From Cinnamomum chago (Eukaryota; Streptophyta; Magnoliopsida; Laurales; Lauraceae), in the NCBI GenBank assembly GCA_038049695.1, contig CP142457.1, positions 63,360,501 to 63,424,500 on the forward strand: 64,000 bases of DNA. Reading direction: 5' to 3'. The position numbers were made by a program, and so were the translations under genes. A model generated the notes under the pieces. That model saw nothing but the letters and a program-made list of their open reading frames with translations. It had not been told where the DNA came from and searched no databases. This document shows positions 49,101 through 61,600 of this stretch, piece after piece (within the stretch, counting starts at the first letter, position 1; the number at the start of each line of letters is the position of its first letter).

Positions 49101-52100
49101 ATTGCATACTGGCAGGATGCTATGACTGAGGAGTTGCTTGCTTGCTCTTGAAGCAAACAACACATGGGAGTTGGTACCGACTCCTGAACGAGCCTCTGTG
49201 ATTGGTAGTAAATGGATCTACTCTGTCAAAGTTAACTCTGATGGGAGTCTTGATCGCTACAAAGCCAGATTGGTTGCACAAGGTTACAAGCAGGAGTATG
49301 GCATTGACTATGAAGAGACATTTGCACCAGTGGCTAAAATGACCATCGTTCGTACTCTTCTTTGTGTCGCTGCAACCCGCAACTAGCCTCTATGGAAAAT
49401 GGATGTCAAAAATGCTTTTCTTCATGGCGATTTGAAAGAGACTGTCTACTTAAAACCTCCTCCAGGATATGCTTGTCCTCCTCAGCATGTTTGCAAGTTG
49501 CGAAAATTCCTTTATGGACTTAAACAGGCTCCTAGGGCGTGGTTTGATAAATTCCAGGCAGTAATTCTTCAAGCTAGGTTTCGTCAGAGTCATTCTGACA
49601 GTTCACTTTTTCTTAGATGGACACCGAAGGGTTACACATTCCTTTTAGTCTACGTTGATGATATGATTATCAGTGGCAATGATATTTCCGGCATTACAGA
49701 TCTCAAGCACCATCTCACTCGCCACTTCCGAATGAAGGATCTTGGTCCTCTCACCTACTTTCTGGGGCTTGAGTTTTCGCGTACCAAATCAGGCATTCGA
49801 GTTCATCAGCGTAAATATGCTGCTGATTTGATCACCTTAGCAAGACTTGATGATGCTCACACTTTTGATACGCCGATGGAATTAAACAGCAAACTCAGTA
49901 CGGAGGATGGCCCTCCCTTGGATGATCCCTCTATTTTTCGGCGGATAGTTGGTAGTTTGCTCTACTTAACTATGACTCGACCTGATTTTTTTCATGCAGT
50001 TCATACGGTTAGCCAATTTGTGAGCAATCCTCACAAACCCCATCTTGCTACTGCTTTGCACATACTCTGCTATGTTAGAGGCACTCTTACTCATGGTCTC
50101 TTCTACCCTTCTAATACTTCTCTGCGATTATCAGCATATGCAGATGCCGACTAGGCTGGTTGTCCTAATTCTCGGCGCTCTACCACTGGCTGGTGTATGT
50201 TTTTTGGCGGCTCTTTGATTTCGTGGAAGTGCAAGAAGCAAACCACCGTGTCAAAATCTTCTGCTGAGGCCGAATATCGGGCAATGTCGTCCGCTAGTGC
50301 TGAAATCACCTGGCTCCGCCGTCTTCTCTGTGAATTCGGTGTCTTTGTTGATAGTTCTACACCTCTTCATGGGGACAATATCAATGCTATTAGAATTGCT
50401 AATAATCCAGTCTTTCACGAACGGACGAAGTACATTGAAATTGATTGTCACTTTATCCATCATCATGTTGTCACTGAGAAGATAACCTTGCCTCATGAGT
50501 TGGCCGATATCTTCACCAAAGCACTTTGCAAACCGCGCCATCATGATCTCACTAGCAAATTGTTGTTTTCTACATTACCACATCAATTTGAGGGGGAGTG
50601 TAGAAAATAATGTGGCTTAGGCCCACTAGGCCTAGGCCCAGACCCGTTGGGGGCTCAGCCCACTCAGTTGTATATAAAATCCCATGTGTGGGATTCTGTG
50701 ATTAGATTATGTTGCTGATTTCTCTGTATTATTTCCTTATATAGATTAGGAGATTGATTCATTCATTATTCTGATTGTATTAATTAGCATGTTTAGACAC
50801 CTTGATTAGGGCATAATGATATTATAAATAGAGAGACGATCCTCCCATTGAGGTATCTGTTTTCTCTCCAACTCTCATCTCTTTCTCCTTCTCTCATTAC
50901 ATATCATTACATTTTCTACTACATCTTGAACTTACTAGAAGGGTCTTTCTATTTGGGTGAATCTGTTTAAGAAACAAGTTTTGTAAACCTACTACATTTT
51001 GTCACGAGACTAACCAATATAACAGTCAACTACAAAGCTAAAACATATAGAATTTTTTTCAAAGATAGTTGGGCAATGGCCTGTTCGACGATGGGCTTGG
51101 CCTAATGGGAAATTCTTCTATGGGGTTAGCTAAATGGGTTAGGCCTGATGGGCTGACTGACTGCGGGCCTATTCTTGGGCATTTTTGTAGACCTTCAGGC
51201 CCATGATGCATTTGGACTACATCACTTCAGTTTGCATAAGATTGGGGGGTCACCTATTATTCTACCACATGACAAAATAAGGGGGAACAAAAAACACCCC
51301 ACTTTTGCTTCTATAATATATTATATATAAAGCATAGTTTCATATAAGAACCATCCTCATATAAATTATTCAAGAACTAGCTTATGATCAATCTACTTCC
51401 CACAATTCTCCTCCACAATTTGGTACTTCCCTCAATTTGGCAGTCATCTAAATGTTACTTACTGCTGGATTTGAATGGCCATATTTGTTTTAATATTTCT
51501 TTCTCAATTCCATTTACACAATGCTCTAATTATGTTATTATTATTATTTTTTTTTTTTTTCTGGTATTCATTATCCATGACTAGACCTTCCCCATCCCCC
51601 ATGATTTGCATGCAACCAGGTAGGCGCACTAAAATGGGTAACAGAACTATCTATATAAATTTATATTATATGATATTCATAATACTTTAGACTGCCAGTT
51701 TGTCACTGCTATTGCAATCACATTTTCTGCGACATGCATGATTCTGGTTATAGGGAATGCAACTACTAATGATTAGATACTCACAGAGACCCTTCCTTCA
51801 TCTTTGGATGGATCTTCTGATGACATTGTGCCAAACAATGAACAACTTAGGGAAGCCAATTTGGTGTCTGGAGATGATAGCAGTGCGCAAATTTCGTTTG
51901 CATCCAGAGGTGAGACGAGTTACTTGTTTTTGCATGTTACAGTGTAGGATTGAAAAATTGAGTAAATCCAATTGTCTTTTGGTTCTCTCAGGCATTTCAA
52001 GTTGGAACTCTGTCATTTTACACAAGCAGGCGATGCATATGTACACGTATATATTAGCTTGTCAATAACTGAAGTTGATTAAAACATTGGGCTTAAACTG

Positions 52101-55100
52101 AGGCTTACTGTTATTGATTTTGGAGTCAATAGCCTTATAGTCATTCCTGATTGTAATATTTGAAATTGTCTTTGCAGGTGGTTTAGGAAATATCTGTAAA
52201 GAAAGCTCTTTGGCACCGATTACTTTGCCCGATAACATTGCCGAACTCCACACCCAGACAGATGAATGTGGCAATCCAAATTCTTCTGAACCTAATTGCG
52301 GTTCACCTATTGTCATTACTTGCAGTGAGCCATCACAGACCGAAAAGAAGGACCATGGTTGTAGTGAGAAAGGGTCTTTGGATCAAAATATCCCCGTTTC
52401 TGATGATGTGCACCAGATTGAGAGTAGGGTTAATTCTTTTAATTTTCCAGCTCAAGACCCCAAAGGAAAAGCTGCCTCTGATGAAGATAGAAGTTTCACA
52501 TTCAAGGTTGGGTCACCAGATGTTCTTCCTGCAAGAGAAAGTGGCAAAGGGTGGAAAAAGTTTTCCAACATTCAAGCTATTGAATTACCTCAGGTATTTC
52601 ACCTTATATTATAAGGTTCGCTTGAACTTAAAGTTCGTAATTTCTTTTTTTAATAATTTGTTGGGTTTTTTTTTTTATGCCGGCCCTTTTCCCAAGACTG
52701 CAAAAGAATCTCCAACAGTTCCCGGGCCTTGTCAAACTGATCCTGAGATCTTTCCAGAAACTCCTCATGGAAGACATCCATTATCTGGTGATCTGAAGGC
52801 ATATGGGACTGGCAAAGGTATTGGTGTGGACAAAACTGGGTTGGTATCCGGTAGTGCTGCCAATAGAACTGTTTCTACAGGACGGAAACGTGCTAAAGAG
52901 ACACCCCGTCCAAAACGAACAAATGAGAGTGATGGTAGTCCATGCAGTGCATCAATTAACTCAGATGGGACTATGAGCAGGCCTATACATGCAGAAGGGA
53001 TTACAAAATGTTCACGCATCGAGGGCAAAAATACAAAAGCAAGTTGTGTTCCAACTATTCAAGCATCTAGTTTACCTGATTTGAATACTTCAGCTTCTCC
53101 AATGACGTTGCACCAACCTTTCACTATTTTACAGCAAAGGCAGTTGCGTGCTCAGATCTTTGTTTATGGTTCCCTGATGTAAGTAAAATGCCTTCTTAGT
53201 ATTCAAAAAGAAAAAAACAACCTTGAATTGTTATGCTGATTTGATTGCATTTTGATATGTCAGTCAAGGCACAGCACCTGATGAATCTTGTATGATATCG
53301 GCCTTTGGAGACACCAGCCGGGGTGCGCATGCCTCCCTTGCATATCATGTTCTTCGTAATTTTCCTTTTCTACATTTTCCTGCTGCATTGGATGCCTGAC
53401 AATGTGGATGGTGTTGAACAAACAGATAGTGGAAGGAGGGTGTGGGAGAATGTGTGGCGTGTTGCTGTGGAACGAATTAAAAATCAAAAGTCACCACATA
53501 ATAATCTCAAGACCCCTTTGCCCTCCTATTCAGGTATGCAATTTTAAAAGGTAGCCTGTTTGCAATGTAGTACATGGTTGTCTTTGACAGCTTTGGAGAA
53601 CCAATTTTTGCAGGTGCAAGGGTATCAAGGTGTAGTTCTCTACAGAGCGTATCCCTCAGCTCCTCTGCCAGTAGATCTGCCAGCAAAGGTGCCGCTTCAG
53701 CTATTGTAAATCCTTCTATGTCTTTGTCATCCCCGGTACGGAGCTTTTCAACTTCTCGTGATTGCTTGCCATCATCAAGTAGCAAGTCTGGAAGCTCACT
53801 CCTTGATTCTCATCAATTACTGTCTCCCTTGCATCCTCAACCAACTCTGCACATGAGACCCTACTTAGGGAAGACCACTCCTTGGCAGTCTCAGGCACCT
53901 GGTCTTGGATCATGGGTTGTTTCTCCTCAAACTTCAGCACTTGACACTAGTACACGTTATTCTGCTTTGCCTATTGCAGAAGCAGTTAAAGTTACCTCTG
54001 TTCGAGATTTATCTGAACCATCTGCCTCCAGGGCGCAACTTGTTTCTCCTAGTCCTTTGGCTCCTACTGTAGGTCCTGCAGATGTTCCTACAAGTGGAAA
54101 TTTACTGATAGAGGACAAGAGGAAAACACCTAGAAAGCATGCATCTGCTGATCAGAAACCTAAAAAAGGGAAAAACAGTGTGCTGCCAGAGCTCAGGCAA
54201 ATCTCTTCTGTTACTCTGCCTCGAAATGAGCCAGCTTTTTCTACTGGGGCTACCAAGCATTCAGCCACGTCTGAGTGCATCTTATCACCTTCACCACCTA
54301 CATCTGCAGGTACTTCTTGTGGTTTGGCTTCTACTGGCTCTCCCATTGCTTCGTCCATGAAGTATCATTTAGTAGGCAGCAGCAGCACTGATCAGAGCGT
54401 TATCGTTTCTGGGGAGACATGCAGTAGAATTGAGCAGGCTAAGCATGTATCTGCTGATCAGAAACCTAAAAAAAGGAAAACAAGTCTAGTGCCAGAGCAT
54501 GGACAAAATTCTTCTATTAATCCACCTCAAAACGAGTCAGCTTCTTCTACTGGGGTTGCCAAGCATTTTGCCACATCTGAGTGCATCTTATCACCTTCTC
54601 CACCTACATCTGCAGGTACTCCTGGTGGTTTGGCTTCTACTAGCTCTCCCCTTACTTCGTCCATGCATTATCATATAGTAGGCAGTGGCAATAGTGATCA
54701 GAGGGTTATCTTGTCTGAGGAGACATGCAGTAGAATTGAGCAGGCTAAACTATATGCAGAAGATGCTGCAGCTCTTGCTGATACTGCAGTTAGGCACAGC
54801 CAAGGCATATGGAATCAGCTCGCTGTTAAGAAGAATTCTGGATTACTTTCAGAGGTTGAAGCACTACTGGCTTCTGCTGCAGTTGCAGCAGCTGCAGCTG
54901 CTTCTGTGGCAAAGGCAGCTGCTGCAGCCGCTAAGGTTGCCTCTGATGCTGCTTTGCAAGCTAAATTGATCGCAGATGAGGCTTTGATCATGCCTAAACT
55001 GGGAAATTGTGCACAGGATACCGTAGTTGGTCTTCTTGATGGTAGGGAGAATCTGGAAAGGATTTCTTCGGCATCAATTATGAAGGGCAAGCATGGAACA

Positions 55101-58100
55101 GAAAGTTCCAGCTCATTGTTTGTTGTTGCACGTGAGGCTGCGAGGAGGGTTGAAGTTACTTCAGCTGCCGCAAAACGGGCAAAGAATATGCATGCTGTAG
55201 TAAAAGCTGCAGAACTGGCAGCAGAAGCAGTGTCACATGCTGGAACAGTCATTACGATGGGTGATCCAATACCTCTCACATTGACTGAATTAGTAGAAGC
55301 GGGTCCAGAGGGTTACTGGAAAGCGCATCAAAACTCTACTGTGCACCCTGTTAATGCAAATGGTCTCCATGTGTCAGAACAGTTGAGCCCAGTTGCTGCT
55401 GGTGAATGTCCTGATAATACTGTTGAGCATTTGAAAGAACTACCATCTAGTAGGAATGAAACACTAAGAACTGTGGGTGAAGGGGAAATGAACAGCACAA
55501 AAAGTAATTTGCTGAAGGACTCAGTTGAGAGTGAGATTGAGTTGGTAAGCAGTTTACAAGAAGGATTTCGAGGACAAGGAGGTCAAAACGTGTCTGGTGT
55601 TGCTAAAACGGTAGGGGAAGTTTCTGAAACGGTGGTTGGGCTAAGAGCACCTTCGGTAACCACCCAAAATGATAAAGATGAAAGAAATCAGCCGTTCATG
55701 ACATCGAAAGAGATTGAGATTAAGGAGGGATCTATTGTTGAGGTTTGTGGCCAGAATTGGATGATGATATCTAAACTCTAAAGTTTGATCTTCTCCCACA
55801 AGCTTCATTAGTTTGAATCGTAGGATTTGTTGATCAACTAAGTCCCACATAACAAAAATCTTTTTACACACATGGCAGTCTGATTTAAGTGTTTTGCCTT
55901 CTTGTTCCTTTTTTTTACCCTTTTATTCAAAACCATGAACCCTTTAATTATTTTTTCTGATGAAATTAAGAGTGATTTTCTCACATTTTCTTATCAGTCA
56001 TTTCTGTTGCTAGATAATTAGTTTCACCCTCAGGGTTGATTTGCTAATGTCAGTTGCAAAAATTTAGGTTGTTTCGGATGAGGATGGTCTTAGAGGGGTC
56101 TGGTTTTCAGCTAAAGTGCTGAGCTTGAAGGATGGAAAAGCTTATGTCTGTTACACTGACCTTCTACAAGATGAAGGTAACCTGCATTGCGTAATGCCAT
56201 CAGAGGCTTTTAGGAGCAGGAAGAATTGGTGAATCATAGTAAATTCATATGACTTGAAAATCTCATGAAATAGATGTTACCAATTCAAAAAAAAAATTGT
56301 AGCTGCATTAGTAATGAAACACGTGTACCTGCTTGTGCAGCTGCATCGGTAACACACAGATGGATATATTTCTCCGTCAGTTACCACACATGGACATATT
56401 TCTCCACCAGTTTAACTGACTGTCATTCATGCAGGCTGTGGTCAGCTAAAGGAGTGGATACCTCTTGGAACTGAAGGCAATAAAGCTCCCAGAATACGCA
56501 TTGCTCATCCTATGACTGCCATGAAGTTTGAAGGAACAAGAAAGCGACGCAGAGAAGCTATGGGGAACTATGTATGGTCTGTTGGAGACCGAGTTGATGC
56601 ATGGATGCGTGATGGGTGAGCAAGTTATTGGTTTTCTATCTGACTTTGTGATCAGCTTACCGATACCTTTTGGCTATTCAGAATCAATTCTTCTGAAGAT
56701 CAGTTTGTTAGTGATGAGATTGTGATTACTGATGACTTACTTTTATGAGTTAGTTATTGGTGACTATCAATTGTTTATCGATGTTCTCTAGGATTTTGGC
56801 ATGGTGGTCGATCTTATTTGTTATATACTGCTGTTTAGCAAGTGGAATTTTTATAGACTTGTTTGTTGGGCAGATTATTGTTCGCATGACACCTCGGACA
56901 TATTTGAGATGCTAGATATTACAATGTGTTGGCCCTTGAGACATTTGGGCACTTGTTTGTTTCTTGCTGAACTTCAGTTTTCAGTATTCTAATCTGAGTC
57001 TAAGTCTTGAAATGAAATGCCATTCCCTAATATTGTTCAATTGGAGGCATCAGTAGATTTCCTCTTATGTTTAAATTCAAAGTTTTATCCTTACTTCCCA
57101 TCGTAACCATAGTATACAAATCTTGGTCACATGTTTGCCTTATCATTTCTTTGTTGCCCAAGTAACATTCAGCTCCGCAAAACAGGGCCATTCTAACTTC
57201 TAAGTGCCATCTTATAGAAAATGTTCTTTTAATTAAGTAGAATTCGACTAGCACATAGCACAAACTTTTTCTTGTCTGCACTTTTTCCACGATGTACTTA
57301 TTATTTTGTTTTGTTTTAAACTTTTCAGTTGGGCCCTCCTTCTGTTCAGTAGTTGCTCTTGGGTTTCAAAATCTACCACAATATGACAAAAGTGGTTCTG
57401 TTTTGATTAAATCCTCCTTTCTCCTCTCAGAACCACTGAATGTTTATTCTATAATTATTTTTCTTTATACTCGTCATATTATTTGACTCAAAAGCCTTCT
57501 CCACAGAGTCCTATCTTGTCATTTTTTTTTATTTTTTTTGACTAATTAGAACCACATCATAAACAAAGTACACCAGGGCACTTTGTCTTGGATAATTATT
57601 CAAAACACCTGCTTCTATGCAGGATCAAAATACAGGCTTGACTTTAAGTTTACAAGCTAAAGCTCGACCTCTGAGCTATAGGGCTTTGGCGGCTTCATTG
57701 GCTTTACATACATATATGCATGTGCCTGTGCCCACTTAAGCATGTTGCATGAATAAGTACAATGCTCTTGCATTATGAAACAGTGCATGGGTCAGGGTGT
57801 CATGGGCCCCACTCATGCTACTTCATGGTGGTAGGGGACGTAAATGAGGCATCATGGATTGAGATATGTGAAATCTCACCCTGATCAGATGATTTATAGC
57901 CATGAATAAGGGCAACACTCGTTTCATTACGACATAGTTAAATGATTGTTGTGGGCCCTGCTCTCATGCATGCTGTTTCATGTAAAGCATTATGGGGTTG
58001 AGATGGGTGAAATTCTGAACCTGATTGGATGATTGTAGGGATGTATTCAAGGGCTTCTAAAGTGGATAATTGGAATCATGTTTTCTAATTGTATGTTAAT

Positions 58101-58528
58101 AAGGCCCCTAATCATTGGTGAAATTTTACCCAGAACCCAGTTCATGATGCCTATTTCACGACCCCCTCCCCATGTGAATTGGCATGCAGCCAAGTGGGCC
58201 CCATAGCACCTATTTCACCATATGATGGCAGGCCTTATTGTAGTGCGCTGGTCATTACACTAGAATTGAAGCCACACACATGCGCGCTTGTATATCCTGA
58301 ATTCATCTAATCTGTGTGTTTATTATTTTATTTTTTTTCAGTTGGTGGGAAGGAATTGTCACAGAAAGGAGCAAATCAGATGAAACAAAATTGACTATTT
58401 ATTTTCCAGGTGTGTTTTAATAGAAATTATGCACTCTTTTCCATGTACATATTTTCTATATTAGATTGCAAACATCCCATATTCACAAAATTTAAAAGGG
58501 GGCATGGCATAATTATTACTATGCATTG

Positions 58529-58614
<86 letters not shown>

Positions 58615-61600
58615 AATTAATCAATCAATCAGTGTTGCATACATCCACTGAGGATAATTGTGACATTCATATTAAGTGTGAAAATTTTGTGTTATCTCTT
58701 GGATTCTTTCATTTTGTTTTAATGAACTCTATTAGTTTGGATCGAATAAATAGGGTGGGAGTAAAGTACCTAAAATTTACTTTTGTATTTTCTACCCAGC
58801 TGATGGAGATTCATCAATCATAAGAGCATGGAATCTTCGACCGTCTCTCATATGGAAAGATGGCCAATGGATGGAATGGTCATGGGAAACCTATTGCTCT
58901 CCACGTGAGGTTTTGTATCGTTCTATTCATTATACACAGCACCAATAAAAGAATTTTTATATAGTACAATCTGTAGTTGATATTGTTTAGTATATACATG
59001 ACTAAATAGGCTGAATTTCATTGCCTTGATCAGGTAGATACTCCTGAAGAAAAACGCCGGAAATTGGGCAGGCATGAGACTGAAATTGATTCTCAAGTAG
59101 ATGCTGGAGGGAATAAGCAATCAAAAATTCCATGCATAGGGGATTCAAGAGAATATCAAGAATCAAGGCCACTGTTGAACAAAAAATTTACGGACACGAG
59201 AAATGCAATAGAGGAGAATATTTCTGATTCACTGAAAATGAAGCGGACTGGCCTGCAGAAGGAAGGATCAAGAGTGGTTTTTGGAATTCCAAAGCCTGGA
59301 AAGAAAAGAAAATTTATGAATGTAAGCAAGCATTATATTGAAGACGGGGTTGCTACGACAAGTGAAGGAACAGATTCAGTGAAATTTGCTAAATATTTGG
59401 TGCCACAAGGATCCCTTGGTTGGAAAAACACCTCTAAAGTTAATATCAAGGGGAAAAGAAGGCCTACTGACTCCAAGCCTAAGATGCTTAACTCTGGAAA
59501 AGATCCAAGAATTCCAAGTAGAAGTAAACATGAGCAAGATGGTTCATCAATCTCCGTTGTCTCGGCTTCAAACGGCAGCACTGAGGAAGATACTCTACTG
59601 AATGTTAAAGCTTCTGTTGGGCATAAAGAAAACTACTTAGAAAAGTCAACACATCTAGGAGTTCATTCATTTTCTAACACTCTTAAAGTGGCTGAGGACC
59701 CAGTCTTTTTTTCACCAGAAGAACTTGATTCAGATGTTCAATCCTTCAAGAAGCCGTCTTCATCTGACAAAGAAGTGGGTGGAATGAAAGGAAAAGCAGC
59801 AGTTGCTGGAAGAAAGTTGGCTAGCGATGTGGAGAAGGGTTCAAGTATTCCTGGAGAGCAAATACAAGATGCCACTGAACCACGGAGGTCCAATCGCAGA
59901 ATTCAGCCGACGTCCCGGGTAAGCCTTGTGTGTGTGTGTATGTTCATATATTCTTCGCGGTGTCAGTGTGCTTGTGTCTGTCAGGAAATGTGTAGAAAGT
60001 CATTTGATTGAATTGTTGTTGTAAATTATTTCTGTTTGAAGAAACCATCTACTGCTTTGATTTGTCCTTTTTTAAGAGAAAAGCAAATGTGAGATACCTG
60101 ATCCATGTATCTCACTCAGATTGACTAGCTTTCCAAATTCAAATTGATTCAGTTTCTTCTACTCAGAGAAAGGTGATTAAAGAGGTGTGGTTGGGTTCTA
60201 AGTAAGGGGAAAGAGGAACTGTTTCAACATAACCATCTACCAGAAATGCAATACTTGGCTTTGACTAGATAAACATCTGATCTTCTTCAATGTTTATGGT
60301 TAACTTTATTTTTATAACCATTTTTTATTTACTTGAGGTACAATTTAGACATCATGATTTAAACTTTTATGCACATTACATTTTTTCTATAGTTATGTAA
60401 CTGAACTCTTCTAGTCTGACACTAAATATATCCGATAAGGCAAAGATTATGATGATGAAGAGTCAGGTTTTGAATGATTTGAATGCATAGGGTTACCATA
60501 CAATTGAATAATCAGGTGTGTATTTGTGAATTATCAGATAGGTTCGGTACTATCTCCATGATTCACATTAATTATTGGAGATCGATGATGATCATATCAC
60601 ATCCATGGCCACTCGCATTTGAACCAGCTGTAGAGGTCTAGTTACAATAAACTTAGTGATTTCTAATTGCTAAACTTTTGGATGGAATGGATAAAGTATA
60701 TCTATGATCAGTACTTCCCGCCAATAGCAGTATTTGGGAAATTGATGAGTTGTGCAAACCCCATTGTGGGACATGCGAGGCATTTAACCTTGGGTATGTA
60801 GTCTCCCTATGGGATATAGACTGGCTTTTATGTTGATTTGGTTTATTTCGTCACTGTCTCCCCTTCTTGTTCTATGCTGTTTGGAATTGTATTTTGGGAT
60901 TGTGAGAAGCCTGGAACCTCTTTGTTGGGGAAAAACTCATTTTTCTTTTTACTTTTGTTAAATGCTATATCTTCTACTGAATATAGTTTTAGTGTTTTTG
61001 CATTTGTGTAGCATTATTTACTAGAAGTTCATGTAATCATAGAATAATGTTGCTCAGACTGATCTCTTGGTTGTCGGAGTCTAAAGGAATCCTGTGGGAG
61101 TTTCTCCTTTTTAATACTTCTCTATTATAGCTTGTGGGCATGTATCGTGATTGTTCCTTTATGATCTTTTATTATTATATCCATAAGACTGTAACCATTA
61201 AGAAAAATAGAGAGTCCATGGTCAGATTCCTTCGACGTTGGGTAGTGTTATTGACAAGCCATGCGACCCTTTGAGAATGACATGTACTTGGAGCAACGGA
61301 CAAATGCGTCTACTTTATTGGTGAAAAAGCAGATTCTCTTGCTAAACAGGGTGTTTGACTTCCATCTTTATTGGTGTAGAATCTTCAGATAATTCATCCA
61401 TTTCATGATTATATAGGCTTCCTCTTAGCCTTTCATAGGCTTTAACTATGTCCAGCTTTTTCTCTACTTATAGGGGACTATTGTTGGTGTTCTATTTCTT
61501 CTCTTTAAATAATTATCGGCTGGAATTAAAAAAAGGGGTTGTGTTGGCTTGTTTTATTAGTTTCCTTGTCGTTGTCACCAACAAATGTGGTATCACTTTT

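Larger units (their letters stand above)
48246..50911 (+). mobile_element. Ty1/copia LTR retrotransposon, internally deleted and decayed
   Basis: Two 313 bp LTRs (48246-48558 and 50599-50911) start TGTAGAA and end ATTACA. By eye they differ at 8 positions (about 2.6%), so the insertion is fairly recent. The primer-binding site tggtagcagagcc follows the 5' LTR directly, one base off the tggtatcagagcc usual for initiator-Met tRNA priming. A polypurine tract (gaggggga) precedes the 3' LTR. The flanks ttttt and ttttc fit a 4/5 target duplication. Only about 2.04 kb of interior remains: gag, protease and most of integrase are missing. The element lies in Agenet intron 3, same strand as the gene. 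Confidence 0.92.

Noticed and set aside
52594..52696. Read-through joining Agenet exons 5 and 6
   Set aside because: The frame stops soon after 52593. The next conserved block starts after a pyrimidine-rich acceptor at 52696 and the phases match only if this is an intron.
55743..55781. End of the large Agenet frame at a stop codon near 55781, as if the gene ended there
   Set aside because: A donor at 55742/55743 and an acceptor at 56067 join GSIVE to VVSDEDGL, restoring the first Agenet domain, so the gene continues.
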